From: Tepidicaulis marinus
GTDB taxonomy: Bacteria > Pseudomonadota > Alphaproteobacteria > Parvibaculales > Parvibaculaceae
DNA length: 64,000 bases
NCBI RefSeq assembly: GCF_000739695.1
Contig: NZ_BBIO01000006.1
Span: 124,001 to 188,000 of the forward strand
Reading direction: 5' to 3'
Shown here: positions 27,683 through 38,065 of the stretch, one piece after another
Layout of the letters: every line of letters starts with the position of its first letter
Numbering within the stretch: position 1 is the first letter of the stretch
Translations under genes and position numbers: made by a program
The notes under the pieces: generated by a model
What the model saw: only the letters and a program-made list of their open reading frames with translations
Told to the model about the DNA's origin: nothing
Databases searched by the model: none

Positions 27683-28657
27683 CTATCCCATCAATGCGCG
27701 GGGCAGTTTAAAGCTCACATTCTCTTCCGTCACGGAGAGCGTTTCCACGGTGACGTCATAATGCGCGCGGAAAGCATCGATCACTTCCTCGACGAGGATT
27801 TCCGGCGCCGAGGCCCCGGCGGTGATGCCGACCCGGCTGGCGCCGGCAAGGCGCGGCCAGTCGATGTCGCCCGCCCGCTGCACCAGCATGGAGCGCGTGC
27901 AGCCGGCCCGTTCGGCAACTTCCACAAGGCGCATGGAGTTCGAAGAATTAGGGGCGCCGATGACGAGGAGCGCATCCGCGCGCCCGCCATCGCGCGCGGT
28001 CATGGCCTTGACCGCCGCCTGCCGGTTCGTCGTCGCGTAGCAGATGTCTTCCTTATGCGGCGCGGCGATCGCCGGGAAGCGGCGCTGCAGCACGGCGACG
28101 ATGGAGGCCGTATCATCGACGGAAAGCGTCGTTTGCGTGATGAAGGCGAGCTTGTCCGGGTTCTTGGGCTCGAAAGCTTCGGCATCCGCCACCGTTTCGA
28201 TCAGCGCCACGGCGCCGTCGGGGAGCTGGCCCATCGTGCCGATGACTTCCGGATGACCGGCATGGCCGATCAGCACGATCTCGCGTCCCGCCTCGAAATG
28301 GCGTTCGGCCTCCACATGCACTTTGGAGACGAGCGGGCAGGTGGCATCGAGATAAAAGAGATTGCGCGCCTCGGCCGTGGCCGGCACGGATTTCGGCACC
28401 CCGTGGGCGGAAAAGATCACGCGGGCATCGTCCGGGATCTCGTCGAGTTCCTCGACGAAGATCGCGCCCTTGCGCTCCAGGTCTTCCACCACATAGCGGT
28501 TATGCACGATTTCGTGGCGCACATAGACGGGCGGGCCGTATTTCACCAGCGCCTGCTCGACGATCTGGATCGCCCGGTCGACACCTGCGCAAAAGCCGCG
28601 CGGATTGGCGAGCAGCAGCGTGATTGGCGGGAGGTCGTTGGGGGCCTGATCCATCAT
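27683..28657 (-). CDS. ispH: 4-hydroxy-3-methylbut-2-enyl diphosphate reductase
   Basis: Last enzyme of the MEP isoprenoid pathway, a [4Fe-4S] protein of 324 residues. The three cluster Cys are in [13 protein letters not shown] (about residue 22), [11 protein letters not shown] (about 106) and [10 protein letters not shown] (about 206). [13 protein letters not shown] and [15 protein letters not shown] are C-terminal signatures. Two adjacent ATGs (28657, 28654) are equivalent. Downstream thrB follows after 8 nt. IspE for the same pathway is at 57162-58043. Confidence 0.96.
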   Translation of the reverse strand: MMDQAPNDLPPITLLLANPRGFCAGVDRAIQIVEQALVKYGPPVYVRHEIVHNRYVVEDLERKGAIFVEELDEIPDDARVIFSAHGVPKSVPATAEARNLFYLDATCPLVSKVHVEAERHFEAGREIVLIGHAGHPEVIGTMGQLPDGAVALIETVADAEAFEPKNPDKLAFITQTTLSVDDTASIVAVLQRRFPAIAAPHKEDICYATTNRQAAVKAMTARDGGRADALLVIGAPNSSNSMRLVEVAERAGCTRSMLVQRAGDIDWPRLAGASRVGITAGASAPEILVEEVIDAFRAHYDVTVETLSVTEENVSFKLPRALMG

Positions 28658-28886
28658 CTAAGTTTCAATTCGCGTGAAGAGGGTTTCGGGTGCCGCCGGC
28701 ATGAAAAGCTTTCACCGCAGGGTGCCGCACCTTGTGGGGCCGCTGGCCCTTCGGTAAAGTGCACGGGCTTGGCCGCGCCGGCCGCCAACAGGCGAATCTG
28801 AGGGTAATAGAGGGCCGAGGCCTGATAAAGTCAAGGAACGAGCACGCGCCCGGCCGGGCAGGTGCCGCCAGCAAGAGAGAGCGGAT

Positions 28887-29474
28887 ATGGGAATGAGCGG
28901 TCTAGCGCCGATCCGGAAGCGTGAGAACACCCTGAAGGGCCGCCTGGCGGCATTTGCCGCGATGGGCGCGCTTGCCGCCGCTCTGGCAGGCTGCGCCTCC
29001 GAGGCGGAGCGGGAAAAGCTCGCAAGCCTTCCGTGCCCGAGCGTAGGCATTCTGGCCAATACCGAAACCCTTACCGTTTATGAGGGCAATGGCCGCGATA
29101 TTACCGATGTGGTGGTGAGCGCGGAGATCGAGGAGGCAGTGACAGCCTGCGAATACGATCTCGATGACGGTATTATCTATGTGGATATTGCCTTCCGCGG
29201 CACGGCGGATTTGGGGCCCGCGGCAACCTCGCGCCAGGTAAAGGTGCCGGTCTTCATTGCGCTGACCGAAACCTCCTCGCGGGTTTTGCGCAAGGAAGTG
29301 CGCGAGCTGACCCTCTCTTTCGGCGGAGCGAGCCGGAAAGTCGGTTTCGTCCATTCCATCGAGGAGACGAAAGTGCCCTATGTGCCGCCTTTCGACGGCT
29401 CGGCCTATGAGATGCTGGTGGGCTTTCAGCTGACGAAAGACCAGCTGGAGGCGAACCGGGCCGAGGGCCGCTAA
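28887..29474 (+). CDS. Hypothetical lipoprotein
   Basis: I do not recognise this gene beyond its being a lipoprotein. It encodes 195 residues with a cationic N-terminus, a hydrophobic segment and a lipobox ending LAGC (Cys about residue 36). The mature part contains regularly placed beta-like segments (DITDVVVSAEI, IYVDIAFRG, KVPVFIALTE) and no membrane helix, so it is probably a periplasmic beta-rich domain tethered to a membrane. GAGAGAGCGG precedes the ATG. Stand-alone position between ispH (divergent) and the gcv operon. Confidence 0.7.
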   Translation: MGMSGLAPIRKRENTLKGRLAAFAAMGALAAALAGCASEAEREKLASLPCPSVGILANTETLTVYEGNGRDITDVVVSAEIEEAVTACEYDLDDGIIYVDIAFRGTADLGPAATSRQVKVPVFIALTETSSRVLRKEVRELTLSFGGASRKVGFVHSIEETKVPYVPPFDGSAYEMLVGFQLTKDQLEANRAEGR

Positions 29475-29603
29475 AAGCCCCGGAAAGCCGCTTTTCGGAG
29501 CCGCTGACGCCGATTCGGGCCGCACGATGGTGCCTACAGCCTGGGCATTCCCCGCGGAATCTCAGGGGCTTTTGCAAGGCGCGCAGGCCCGGCCCGGAAG
29601 CAA

Positions 29604-29631
29604 TTGACTCCTGCCGCTTGCCGCCTATCAT
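29604..29631 (+). promoter_or_regulatory. Promoter of the gcv operon
   Basis: TTGACT (29604-29609), 16-bp spacer, TATCAT (29626-29631): a near-consensus sigma-70 promoter. The predicted start near 29638 lies just before the riboswitch. Confidence 0.75.
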
Positions 29632-29650
29632 CCCGGCACATACAGAAGAT

Positions 29651-29860
29651 CTCTGCGGGAGAGACCGGCCCTGCCCGAAAGGCAGCCCGGCGCCGAAGGA
29701 GCAACCGCCCCGGAAACTCTCAGGCAAAAGGACCGCAGAAGGATGGCACTCTGGAAAGCAGGCCGCGCCTTTTAAGCTGCGCGTGGGCCTCACCGAAGGA
29801 GTAAGCCCGGCGCGCCGCGTGAGCCGGGTCAAATCTCTCAGGTAGATGGGACAGAGGGGG
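29651..29860 (+). ncRNA. Tandem glycine riboswitch
   Basis: Two consecutive glycine aptamers. The first (about 29651-29740) contains GGGAGAGACC, GCCGAAGGAGCAA and AACTCTCAGGCAAAAGGAC. The second (about 29745-29860) contains ACTCTGGAAAGC, CACCGAAGGAGTAAG and AATCTCTCAGGTAGATGGGAC. The conserved CCGAAGGAG and CTCTCAGG cores are clear in both. It lies between the promoter and gcvT, the usual place, where glycine binding turns on glycine cleavage genes. No convincing terminator follows, so control may be at gcvT translation initiation. Confidence 0.93.
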
Positions 29861-29921
29861 CACTGCTTTAAGCCGCAAGGTTTGGGGCGGTCCCGCTCAA
29901 TTACCGTGAAAGGTGCGTCCC

Positions 29922-31094
29922 ATGGGTGAGAGTTCAGCCGCGGCAACTCCTGAAGATTTGAAGACATCAGATTTGAAGATGACGCCGCTGCATGGCCTGC
30001 ACCTGGAGCTGGGCGCGCGCATGGTGCCTTTCGCGGGCTATGACATGCCCGTACAATATCCCAAAGGCGTGCTCGCCGAACATGTGCACACGCGTGAGGC
30101 GGCCGGGCTTTTCGACGTTTCCCATATGGGCCAGGCGCGCCTGAAGGGCCCGGACCATGAAACCGTTGCCGCCGCGCTTGAAGCGCTGGCGCCGGGCAAT
30201 TTCAAAGGCTTGGGCGCGGGCCGCCAGGTCTATTCCCTGCTTTTGACGAACAAAGGCACGATCGTGGACGATTTCATGGTCGCCCGCCCGGCAGCGCCGG
30301 AAGAGGAAGGCTCGCTCCTTCTCGTCGTCAATGCCGCCTGTAAGGAAAAGGACTACGCCTATATCGCCGCCCGCCTGCCGGAAAACGTGACGCTGGAGCC
30401 GCTGGAAGATTTAGCCCTCCTCGCGCTGCAGGGCCCGCGCGCAGGCGAGGTGCTGGCTCGCCATGCGCGGCAAGCCGCCGAGATGATTTTCATGGATGCG
30501 CGGCGCGGCAGTTTTGACGGGATCGCCTGCCATCTGACCCGCGCCGGCTATACGGGCGAGGACGGGTTCGAGATTTCCGTTGCCGCCGATAAAGCCGAGG
30601 CGGTGGCCCGCGCACTGCTTGCCCACGACGAAGTTGAGCCCATCGGCCTTGGCGCCCGCGATTCGCTGCGCCTTGAAGCGGGACTCTGCCTTTACGGTCA
30701 TGACATCGATGAGGCAACGACGCCTGTCGAAGCGGCGCTGAATTGGGCGATCCCGAAGCGGCGGCGCGAGGAAGGCGGCTTTCCGGGCGCCGAAACCATT
30801 TTGGATCAGCTTAAAAACGGCGCGCCTTCAAAGCGCGTCGGCATTCTGCCCGACGGCAAGGCTCCGGCGCGCGAGGGGACGGAGATTTTCTCCACCACGG
30901 GCGAAAAGCTCGGTGTTGTAACGAGCGGGGGTTTTGGCCCCAGCGTCGGCGGGCCCATTGCCATGGGCTATGTGCAAACGGCGGCAAGTGACGTGAGTAC
31001 CGAAGTCGTGCTGATGGTGAGAGGCAAGGAGCGGCCCGCGCATATCGCGCCGCTTCCCTTCGTTGCCCAGCGCTATTACCGCGGAAAAAAGTAA
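29922..31094 (+). CDS. gcvT: Glycine cleavage system aminomethyltransferase (T protein)
   Basis: Tetrahydrofolate-dependent T protein, 390 residues. [27 protein letters not shown] is at the N-terminal part (seen as [18 protein letters not shown]), FDVSHMGQ follows, and [19 protein letters not shown] contains the conserved folate-contacting segment. The ATG at 29922 has AAAGG 8 nt upstream; it is placed 60 nt after the riboswitch. First gene of gcvT-gcvH-gcvPA-gcvPB. Confidence 0.95.
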   Translation: MGESSAAATPEDLKTSDLKMTPLHGLHLELGARMVPFAGYDMPVQYPKGVLAEHVHTREAAGLFDVSHMGQARLKGPDHETVAAALEALAPGNFKGLGAGRQVYSLLLTNKGTIVDDFMVARPAAPEEEGSLLLVVNAACKEKDYAYIAARLPENVTLEPLEDLALLALQGPRAGEVLARHARQAAEMIFMDARRGSFDGIACHLTRAGYTGEDGFEISVAADKAEAVARALLAHDEVEPIGLGARDSLRLEAGLCLYGHDIDEATTPVEAALNWAIPKRRREEGGFPGAETILDQLKNGAPSKRVGILPDGKAPAREGTEIFSTTGEKLGVVTSGGFGPSVGGPIAMGYVQTAASDVSTEVVLMVRGKERPAHIAPLPFVAQRYYRGKK

Positions 31095-31140
31095 GCAGAA
31101 ACGGCCTCATAGAGGCAGGACTAACAAGGGACTGAGGGCA

Positions 31141-31518
31141 ATGAGCGATATTCGCTTTACGAAAGATCACGAATGGGTGCTGGTCGACGGAGACACCGCC
31201 ACGATCGGTATTTCCGATTACGCGCAGGAGCAGCTCGGCGATGTCGTTTTCGTCGAATTGCCCGATATCGGCAAGACCCTGGAGCAGGGGGACGAGGCGG
31301 CGGTGGTCGAATCCGTCAAGGCGGCGAGCGAGGTCTATGCGCCCGTTTCCGGCGAAGTGATCGAGGTGAACGAAGAACTGGAAGCTGCCCCCGGCCGCGT
31401 CAATGAAGATGCAACGGGTGAGGGCTGGTTCGTCAAACTCAAGCTGACGGACGAAGACGAGCTTGACGATCTGATGGACGAAGCCGCTTACGCAAAATAC
31501 ATCAAAGAGCTGGACTGA
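31141..31518 (+). CDS. gcvH: Glycine cleavage system H protein
   Basis: Lipoyl carrier that shuttles the aminomethyl group, 125 residues. RFTKDHEWV starts the fold; the lipoyl Lys is in [19 protein letters not shown] (about residue 60). The ATG at 31141 has GAGGG close upstream; earlier in-frame codons are part of the gcvT-gcvH spacer. Confidence 0.96.
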   Translation: MSDIRFTKDHEWVLVDGDTATIGISDYAQEQLGDVVFVELPDIGKTLEQGDEAAVVESVKAASEVYAPVSGEVIEVNEELEAAPGRVNEDATGEGWFVKLKLTDEDELDDLMDEAAYAKYIKELD

Positions 31519-31522
31519 TCAC

Positions 31523-32869
31523 ATGCGTTATCTCCCCCTGACGACGGACGACCGGGCGCAAATGCTCGCGGCTATCGGCGCCAAAAGCGTCGATGAGCTT
31601 TTCAAGGATGTGCCGGAGGCCGCGCGCCTGGACGGGCTGATCGATCTGCCGCGCCGTCAGGGCGAGATGGAAGTCGAGCGCCAGCTTGCCGCCATGGCGG
31701 GCAAAAACATTCCGGCAGGCCAGGTGCCGTTCTTCGTCGGCGCCGGCGCTTACAAGCACCATATCCCGGCGACGGTGGACCATCTTATTCAGCGCTCGGA
31801 GTTTTTGACCTCCTATACGCCTTATCAGCCGGAGATCACGCAAGGCACGCTGCAATATCTCTTCGAGTTCCAGACCCAGGTTTCGATGCTGACCGGCATG
31901 GAGGTGGCCAATGCCTCCATGTATGACGGTTCGACGGCCTGCGGCGAGGCGGTGCTGATGGCGCACCGCGTCACCAAGCGCAAGAAAGCCGTGCTCTCCG
32001 GCAATCTGCATCCGCACTACCAGGATGTGGTGGCAAACCTTTCCGATTTCGGCAGCTACAAGCTCGTCACCGAGCCGCCTTGCCCGAAAGGAACCGAGGG
32101 CCTTGCCGGTGAGATCGACGAGGAAACCTCCTGCGTCGTCGTGCAGAACCCGGATATCTTCGGCCATGTGCGCGATTTGAGCGCGCTTGCCGAGGCCGCC
32201 CATGCTAAGGGCGCGCTGATGATCGTCGTCGTGCCGGAAATCGTCTCGCTCGGCCTCATCACGCCGCCCGGTGAAATGGGCGCGGATATCGTGGTGGGCG
32301 AGGGCCAGTCGCTCGGCAACGGGCTGAATTTCGGCGGGCCTTATGTCGGGCTTTTCGCGGCGAAGCAGAAATTCGTGCGCCAGATGCCGGGCCGTCTGTG
32401 CGGGGAAACGGTGGATGCTGAAGGCAAGCGCGGCTTTGTGCTGACCCTTTCCACCCGCGAGCAGCATATCCGCCGCGAAAAAGCGACGAGCAATATCTGC
32501 ACGAATTCGGGCCTTTGCTGTTTGGCCTTTACGATCCATCTCTCGCTCCTTGGCGAGGAAGGCTATACGCGCCTGGCGCGGATCAACCATGCGAATGCCG
32601 TGAAACTGGCCGATGCGCTTGGCGCGGTGCCGGGCGTGAACGTGCTGAATGAGGCATTCTTCAACGAATTCACCATCGAAACGCCGAAACCGGGCGCCGA
32701 GGTGATCGACGCGCTGGTGGAAAAAGGCGTGCTCGGCGGCGTACCGCTTTCCCGCCTGATGCCCGGCAATGATGAGATGAAAAATCTGATCGCCGTTGCC
32801 TCGACCGAAGTGAACAGCGATCAGGACCGCGCCGCCTATGCGCGCGCGCTGAAGGAGGTGCTGGCATGA
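31523..32869 (+). CDS. gcvPA: Glycine dehydrogenase (decarboxylating) subunit 1
   Basis: N-terminal half of the split P protein, 448 residues. [10 protein letters not shown], then [21 protein letters not shown] (as [14 protein letters not shown]), [19 protein letters not shown] and the subunit-1 type [11 protein letters not shown]. It forms an alpha2beta2 enzyme with GcvPB. Its end overlaps gcvPB by 4 nt (ATGA). The split form is common outside enterobacteria. Confidence 0.95.
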   Translation: MRYLPLTTDDRAQMLAAIGAKSVDELFKDVPEAARLDGLIDLPRRQGEMEVERQLAAMAGKNIPAGQVPFFVGAGAYKHHIPATVDHLIQRSEFLTSYTPYQPEITQGTLQYLFEFQTQVSMLTGMEVANASMYDGSTACGEAVLMAHRVTKRKKAVLSGNLHPHYQDVVANLSDFGSYKLVTEPPCPKGTEGLAGEIDEETSCVVVQNPDIFGHVRDLSALAEAAHAKGALMIVVVPEIVSLGLITPPGEMGADIVVGEGQSLGNGLNFGGPYVGLFAAKQKFVRQMPGRLCGETVDAEGKRGFVLTLSTREQHIRREKATSNICTNSGLCCLAFTIHLSLLGEEGYTRLARINHANAVKLADALGAVPGVNVLNEAFFNEFTIETPKPGAEVIDALVEKGVLGGVPLSRLMPGNDEMKNLIAVASTEVNSDQDRAAYARALKEVLA

Positions 32870-34446
32870 GCAGCATGAATGCAAAAGGCCGGCCCACCGG
32901 CACGGGCGCGGAAACGGGCTTCGCGCCCCATGAAACCTTCACCGGCAATCGCGGCCTCGTGCAGGAAGAGCCGCTGATTTTCGAACTGGACAGTCCCGGT
33001 GCCTCTGGCGTCGATCTGGACGAGCCGGAAGAATTTGCGCCGCGCCTCGGCGGGGTGGCGCGGCAGGGCCGGATCGGCCTGCCCGGTCTCTCCGAGCCGG
33101 AAGTGATGCGCCATTATGTGCGTCTGTCCCAGAAGAACTACGCGATCGATAGCGGGCTTTATCCACTGGGCTCCTGCACCATGAAGCACAATCCGCGCCT
33201 CAATGAAAAAATGGCCCGCTTGCCGGGCTTCGGCGATGTGCACCCGCTTCAGCCGCAGCAGACGGTGCAGGGCGCATTGGAGCTCATCGACACGCTTGCC
33301 CATTGGCTGAAAGAGCTGACGGGCATGCCCGCCGTTGCCATGTCGCCCAAGGCCGGCGCACACGGCGAGCTATGCGGGATGATGGCGATCGATGCGGCGC
33401 TGCGCGCGCGCGGCGAGGAAGGCACGCGCAAACGCGTGCTGGTGCCCGAATCGGCCCATGGCACGAACCCGGCAACGGCGGCGCAGATCGGCTTTACCGT
33501 CGATTCCATTCCCGCCACCGAAGACGGGCATGTGGATGTGAAAGCCTTCAAGGCGAAGCTCGGCCCCGATGTTGCCGCGATCATGCTCACGAACCCCAAT
33601 ACATGCGGGCTTTTCGAGCGGGACATTATCGAGATTGCCGATGCGGTGCATGAGGCGGGTGGCTATTTCTATTGCGACGGTGCGAATTTCAACGCCATTG
33701 CAGGGCGCGTGCGCCCCGGCGATCTCGGCATCGATGCCATGCATATCAATCTGCACAAGACCTTCTCGACGCCCCATGGCGGGGGCGGGCCGGGGGCCGG
33801 GCCCGTCGTCTTCTCGCAAGCGCTGGCGCCCTTCGCGCCGCTGCCCTGGATCGTGCATGAAAAGGGCGCCTACCGCGCCATCGAGCATGAGGGTGAAAGC
33901 ACCGGCCAGCCTTTCGGCCGCATGACGGCCTTTCACGGCCAGATGGGCATGTTCGTGCGGGCGCTCGCCTATATGCTCTCGCATGGTGCGGACGGCATCC
34001 GCCAGGCATCGGAAGACGCCGTGCTTTCGGCCAATTACATCCTGGCATCGCTGAAAGACGTGATGAGCGCGCCTTATGAAGGCCCGTGCATGCATGAAGC
34101 GCTTTTCGATGACAGCTTCCTGAAAGGCACGGGCGTCGAGACGCTGGATTTTGCAAAAGCGATGATCGATGAGGGCTATCACCCCATGACTATGTATTTC
34201 CCGCTGGTCGTGCATGGGGCGATGCTGATCGAACCGACGGAATCGGAATCGAAAGACAGTCTCGATCTCTTCATCGCAACGCTGCGCGATCTTGCCGAAA
34301 GCGCCAAGCGCGGGGAGACGGAACGGTTTTCCGGCGCGCCTTATCTTGCCCCGCGCCGCCGCCTCGATGAAACGCTTGCGGCCCGCAAACCCATCCTGCG
34401 CTGGCAGCATGGGCGCAATGAACCGGCCTCGAAAGCGGCAGAGTAA
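32866..34446 (+). CDS. gcvPB: Glycine dehydrogenase (decarboxylating) subunit 2
   Basis: PLP-carrying half of the split P protein, 526 residues. [15 protein letters not shown] is near residue 98, [14 protein letters not shown] near 195, and the PLP Lys is in [17 protein letters not shown] (about 300). It releases CO2 from glycine and loads GcvH. ATGA overlap with gcvPA fixes the start; its TAA overlaps the next gene (TAATG). Confidence 0.95.
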   Translation: MSSMNAKGRPTGTGAETGFAPHETFTGNRGLVQEEPLIFELDSPGASGVDLDEPEEFAPRLGGVARQGRIGLPGLSEPEVMRHYVRLSQKNYAIDSGLYPLGSCTMKHNPRLNEKMARLPGFGDVHPLQPQQTVQGALELIDTLAHWLKELTGMPAVAMSPKAGAHGELCGMMAIDAALRARGEEGTRKRVLVPESAHGTNPATAAQIGFTVDSIPATEDGHVDVKAFKAKLGPDVAAIMLTNPNTCGLFERDIIEIADAVHEAGGYFYCDGANFNAIAGRVRPGDLGIDAMHINLHKTFSTPHGGGGPGAGPVVFSQALAPFAPLPWIVHEKGAYRAIEHEGESTGQPFGRMTAFHGQMGMFVRALAYMLSHGADGIRQASEDAVLSANYILASLKDVMSAPYEGPCMHEALFDDSFLKGTGVETLDFAKAMIDEGYHPMTMYFPLVVHGAMLIEPTESESKDSLDLFIATLRDLAESAKRGETERFSGAPYLAPRRRLDETLAARKPILRWQHGRNEPASKAAE

Positions 34447-35030
34447 TGGAGAAGGCGGAGTTCACGGCGGCTGTATGTCAGAACCCTGTGAACCGCGCCA
34501 TTCTCGAAAGACTGCCCGATTTGAAAGCGCCCGATGCCTGGCTGGTGTCGGGCGCTTTGTTTCAGACCTGCTGGAACGTTAAAACTGGGCGGCCCGTCGC
34601 TCATGGCATCAAGGACTACGACATTTTCTATTTTGATGATGCCGACCTTTCCTGGGAAGCGGAGGATGAGGTGATCCGCCGGGCAGAGGCGCTCTTTGCC
34701 GATCTTGGCGCCGAGATCGAGGTGAAAAACCAGGCGCGGGTTCACCTTTGGTATGAGGAGCGTTTCGGCCTGCCTTATGCGCCGCTCAAAAGCGCCTGCG
34801 AGGGCATCGACCGGTTTCTGGCAGTCGCTTGCAAGGTCGGATTGAAGCCGGACGGGGAAGGCGGGTTCGAGCTTTATGCGCCGGATGGGCTGAGCGACAT
34901 AGCGGATATGCTGATCCGCCCGAATGTCACGGCGAATTTCGGCGCCGCCGAATATGAGCGCAAAGCGGCGCGCTGGAAAGCGGCCTGGCCGGAGCTGACG
35001 GTCGAGCTGACGGTCGCCGCGCCCGGCTAA
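34446..35030 (+). CDS. Nucleotidyltransferase-fold protein (DUF925/NTP_transf_6)
   Basis: A 194-residue protein of the COG3575 / NTP_transf_6 type. Supporting stretches are LVSGALFQTCWNVKTGRP, GIKDYDIFYFDDADLSWEAED (as GIKDYDIFYFDDADLS) and ARVHLWYEERFG. The DYDIFYFDD acidic run is the probable metal site. Function of this family is not known to me. The ATG overlaps the gcvPB stop by one base, so it may be expressed with the glycine operon. A bidirectional terminator follows. Confidence 0.82.
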   Translation: MEKAEFTAAVCQNPVNRAILERLPDLKAPDAWLVSGALFQTCWNVKTGRPVAHGIKDYDIFYFDDADLSWEAEDEVIRRAEALFADLGAEIEVKNQARVHLWYEERFGLPYAPLKSACEGIDRFLAVACKVGLKPDGEGGFELYAPDGLSDIADMLIRPNVTANFGAAEYERKAARWKAAWPELTVELTVAAPG

Positions 35031-35086
35031 AGCGCGTCTCTACCGGCGTTTTCAGAGTATGTGCGTTTGGGCGCGGCCCCGAGAAA

Positions 35087-35120
35087 GAAAACCCCGCGGG
35101 GCCGGAGCCTCGCGGGGTTT
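35087..35120. terminator. Bidirectional terminator
   Basis: AAACCCCGCG and CGCGGGGTTT form a 10-bp stem with a 12-nt loop. It separates the gcv transcript from the converging atp transcript. Confidence 0.85.
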
Positions 35121-35142
35121 GATTTGTTTGAAGCTGTAAGGC

Positions 35143-35637
35143 TTAGTGAAGTTTGTCTTTAACCTCGGAAATCGCCTTATCGAGCTGCCGGGCGGCGCCG
35201 CCGCTGGCCAGTTTCGAGCCGATGACTTCCTGTGCGGCGCTGACGGCGATTTCCGCTGCCAGGGACTGCACTTCCTTGACGGCCTGCGCTTCGGCCTGAG
35301 CGATTTTGTCTTCCGCCATTTTCGTGCGCCGGGCGACCTGTTCCTGCAGCTTGCTGCGGGTTTCTTCGGCCAGACGTTTGGCTTCCGCTTCCGCTTGCTC
35401 GATAATCGCTTCGGCTTCCGCTTCCGCATCGCGCTGCTTGCGCTGATAGGAGGCCAGCAGCTGCTGGGCTTCCTCACGCAGGCGGCGGGCTTCCTCAAGC
35501 TCGCGCTTGATGTTCTCCGCACGCTCGTCGAGCTTCTCGCCGATCAGCTTGTGCACTTTCGCGCGGCCGATAATGACGAGGAAGATGACAAGGCCGACGG
35601 CAACCCAGAAAGAGGAATCAACGAGAAGAGCCTGCAT
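35143..35637 (-). CDS. atpF: ATP synthase F0 subunit b
   Basis: Peripheral stalk subunit of 164 residues: one N-terminal transmembrane helix (FWVAVGLVIFLVIIG) and a long charged coiled coil (ELEEARRLREEAQQLLASYQ and onward). Together with b' it forms a heterodimeric stalk. Last gene of the F0 operon, ending at the bidirectional terminator. Confidence 0.93.
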   Translation of the reverse strand: MQALLVDSSFWVAVGLVIFLVIIGRAKVHKLIGEKLDERAENIKRELEEARRLREEAQQLLASYQRKQRDAEAEAEAIIEQAEAEAKRLAEETRSKLQEQVARRTKMAEDKIAQAEAQAVKEVQSLAAEIAVSAAQEVIGSKLASGGAARQLDKAISEVKDKLH

Positions 35638-35649
35638 CTGTTGTCTCCC

Positions 35650-36228
35650 TTATCCGAGTTTGGCGTCGACGGCTTTTTCCACCGCCGCTTTGTCCGCATC
35701 TTCGCCCAGAAGCTGCGTGACGATGGAAGAAGCCACATCGGTCGCCACGCCGCGCACATGCGCAAGAGCGGCTTCCTTGGTGGCGGCAATCCGCGTTTCC
35801 GCATCCGCGATTTTCTTGTCCAACTCGTTTTCGAGTTTTTCGCGGTGCAAGTCCGTTTCGGCAGAGAGGCGGTCGCGCGTTTCCTGGGCGATGGCATGCG
35901 CCTTCGCCCGGGCTTCGGCAAGCGCGGTCTCATAGGACTGGATCGCGTCCTCGGTCTGGGCCTTGAACTGGCCGGCCTGATCGAGGTCGTCTGCAATCCG
36001 GTCCCGCCGTTCCTCGATCACATTCGCGATGCGCGGCAGCGCCACTTTCGACATCAGATAGTAGAGGATGCCGAAAGTGATGACGAGCCAGACGAGCTGC
36101 GCTTCAAACGTTTCCGTATTGAAGGGCGGAAACCCGCCTTCATGACCCGCCTCGGGAATTTGGACTTCGCTTTGCAGGCCGAGATTGTCTTGACCGATTA
36201 CAATCTCGTTTTGCGCGTTCTCGGGCAT
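35650..36228 (-). CDS. atpG: ATP synthase F0 subunit b'
   Basis: Second b-type stalk subunit, 192 residues. A polar N-terminal region of about 45 residues precedes the membrane helix (LVWLVITFGILYYLMSKVAL) and a long coiled coil. The start MPENAQNEIVIGQ has AGGAG upstream. Named AtpG or AtpF2 in different genomes; here the name means b', not the F1 gamma subunit. Paired b and b' is the alphaproteobacterial/cyanobacterial arrangement. Confidence 0.92.
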   Translation of the reverse strand: MPENAQNEIVIGQDNLGLQSEVQIPEAGHEGGFPPFNTETFEAQLVWLVITFGILYYLMSKVALPRIANVIEERRDRIADDLDQAGQFKAQTEDAIQSYETALAEARAKAHAIAQETRDRLSAETDLHREKLENELDKKIADAETRIAATKEAALAHVRGVATDVASSIVTQLLGEDADKAAVEKAVDAKLG

Positions 36229-36290
36229 TAAACCCTCCTGATCATATGCCGGCCACCGAAGCGGCCGGCCACGTCACACCTAAATGGAAC

Positions 36291-36515
36291 TTAGGCGAAC
36301 AGCAGGATCAGCGCGACGAGCAGCGAGAAGATGCCAAGTGCTTCCGTCACGGCGAAGCCGAAGATCAGGCGGCCGAACTGACCGTCCGCAGCCGACGGGT
36401 TGCGCAGAGCGCCCGCCAGGTAGTTGCCGAAAATGTGGCCGAGGCCGATGCCTGCACCGCCCATGCCGAGGCACGCGATACCGGCGCCGATGAATTTAGC
36501 TGCTTCCGCTTCCAT
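36291..36515 (-). CDS. atpE: ATP synthase F0 subunit c
   Basis: Proteolipid ring subunit of 74 residues with two transmembrane helices. The proton-binding Glu is in [13 protein letters not shown] (about residue 57). The ATG at 36515 ([12 protein letters not shown]) has AGGAG 9 nt upstream; a longer frame reading into the spacer is not credible for this family. Confidence 0.95.
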   Translation of the reverse strand: MEAEAAKFIGAGIACLGMGGAGIGLGHIFGNYLAGALRNPSAADGQFGRLIFGFAVTEALGIFSLLVALILLFA

Positions 36516-36639
36516 AGCCTTATGCTCCTTCTGCCTTAAAGTTCCTGACAGCCATAAATCGTTCGGTCCCCATGACCAACCGAAACTTGTTTCCATAGGG
36601 CGCGCCCCGGAAGGCGCGGGATAACTCGTTCAAGGGCGC

Positions 36640-37419
36640 TTAGTGGCCCGGATGCAGGGCGTCGCCCAGATACATGCAGGTCAGAACCGCAAACACATAG
36701 GCTTGCAGGGCGCAGACCAGGAATTCCAGCGCCGTGATGGCGACGATCATGGCAAGCGGCAGAACCGCGCCGAAGATGCCCGCAACGCCCGCGCTGCTCA
36801 GCGCGATCACGAAGCCGGCGAAAACCTTGAGCGTGATGTGACCGGCCAGCATATTCGCGAAAAGACGAACCGAGAGGCTGAGCGGACGGGAAAGATAGGA
36901 AATCACCTCGATCGCCACGACGAGCGGCAGGATCACGGCGGGCACGCCGGAGGGCACGAAAAGCCGCAGGAAGCCGAGGCCGTGCTTGGCGAAGCCGATA
37001 ACCGTCACGCCCAGGAAAACCAGCGCGGCAAGCGCGAAGGTCACGATGATGTGGCTGGTGACGGTGAAAGAATAGGGCAGCATGCTCAGGAAGTTGGCGA
37101 GCAGGATGAACATGAACAGCGAGAAGATGAAAGGGAAATAGCGCTGCCCGTCATTGCCGGCATTGTCCCGCACCATATTGGCGACGAACTCGTAGGACAT
37201 TTCGGCGATGGACTGCATCCGCCCGGGGACCATGTTGCGCCCGCGCACGGCAAAAACCGTCAGGAAGGTGACGGCGAAAACCGTCAGCACCATCCAGAGG
37301 CTGGAATTCGTGAAAGAGGCGTCGATACCGCCAATGTTCAAAGGAACCAGGGTGGTGATTTCGAATTGATGCAACGGATCGACTGGAAAACCGCCGTCCT
37401 GTCCATTTTGTGCTGCCAC
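36640..37419 (-). CDS. atpB: ATP synthase F0 subunit a
   Basis: Proton channel subunit of 259 residues, five to six helices. Key segments: [33 protein letters not shown] with the essential Arg (about residue 184), and [20 protein letters not shown]. The start is a GTG at 37419: GGCGGAAG lies 2-9 nt upstream, and the preceding atpI stop (37430-37432) is just before it. Longer frames overlap atpI. Confidence 0.94.
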   Translation of the reverse strand: MAAQNGQDGGFPVDPLHQFEITTLVPLNIGGIDASFTNSSLWMVLTVFAVTFLTVFAVRGRNMVPGRMQSIAEMSYEFVANMVRDNAGNDGQRYFPFIFSLFMFILLANFLSMLPYSFTVTSHIIVTFALAALVFLGVTVIGFAKHGLGFLRLFVPSGVPAVILPLVVAIEVISYLSRPLSLSVRLFANMLAGHITLKVFAGFVIALSSAGVAGIFGAVLPLAMIVAITALEFLVCALQAYVFAVLTCMYLGDALHPGH

Positions 37420-37429
37420 AGCTTCCGCC

Positions 37430-37813
37430 TTACATCTTCGCGGGCGGCGAGCCGCCCTGATCATTTCCCTTATCCGCGCCCGCATTCGTGCTCAGCGCGT
37501 TTGCCGCGCGGATAATATTGACGACACCTGCCGCCGTCCCCAGCCCTAGAAAGATGATCAGGAAAAGCGGCATCGTCTCGAACCACTTATCCAGAAACCA
37601 CCCAAGACCCCCGCCGGCAATTACGCCCGCGATAAACTCCGTCGACATGCGGAGCGCCGGGCCCATATCGGAGGGGCGGCCAGAAGACGCCCGGTTTCCT
37701 TGGCTTTTGCTGCCCCCTTGCGCATGCTTCAATCGTTCCCCTAAGGATCGGAGCTGATCTAGATCGCTCTGATCCTTGGATCCCGATCGAGTTTTGCCGT
37801 CATCGTCCGTCAA
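37430..37813 (-). CDS. atpI: F0 operon protein AtpI
   Basis: Small membrane protein of 127 residues thought to help c-ring assembly. A polar N-terminus is followed by two transmembrane helices ([19 protein letters not shown], as part of the first; [20 protein letters not shown]). The start is a TTG at 37813 with GAAGGAG 8 nt upstream. The F1 genes (delta, alpha, gamma, beta, epsilon) are not here, as is usual in Alphaproteobacteria. Confidence 0.85.
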   Translation of the reverse strand: MTDDDGKTRSGSKDQSDLDQLRSLGERLKHAQGGSKSQGNRASSGRPSDMGPALRMSTEFIAGVIAGGGLGWFLDKWFETMPLFLIIFLGLGTAAGVVNIIRAANALSTNAGADKGNDQGGSPPAKM

Positions 37814-37879
37814 AACTCGTGCTCCTTCGCGCGGGAAATCCCGCAGGAAACTGCGGGAAAGCTGCCTCAAGCCGCGCGC

Positions 37880-37908
37880 ACCCTACTTCGGCCCCCATAG
37901 GCTGTCAA
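37880..37908 (-). promoter_or_regulatory. Promoter of the F0 operon
   Basis: Minus-strand TTGACA (37908-37903), 17-bp spacer, TAGGGT (37885-37880), about 67 nt before the atpI TTG. The consensus -35 makes this a confident promoter. The rest of 37871-38065 holds no gene. Confidence 0.65.
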
Positions 37909-38065
37909 GAACCTCTGAGCCAGTGTCAACTTATTGAAATAATTGAAAAATCTTGCGTTGAGGCAAGGTGCGGCAATTGGCCCCGGCAAGGGGGTGATTC
38001 CTCTTTGTCCGGGGGCTTGGCGATGATGTGTGAAATTGCGGGAAGATTCCCCGAGAATGCCTTGC

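Noticed and set aside
29254-29967. 237-codon minus-strand frame across the riboswitch
   Set aside because: It covers the structured riboswitch and the lipoprotein gene on the other strand and has no protein features.
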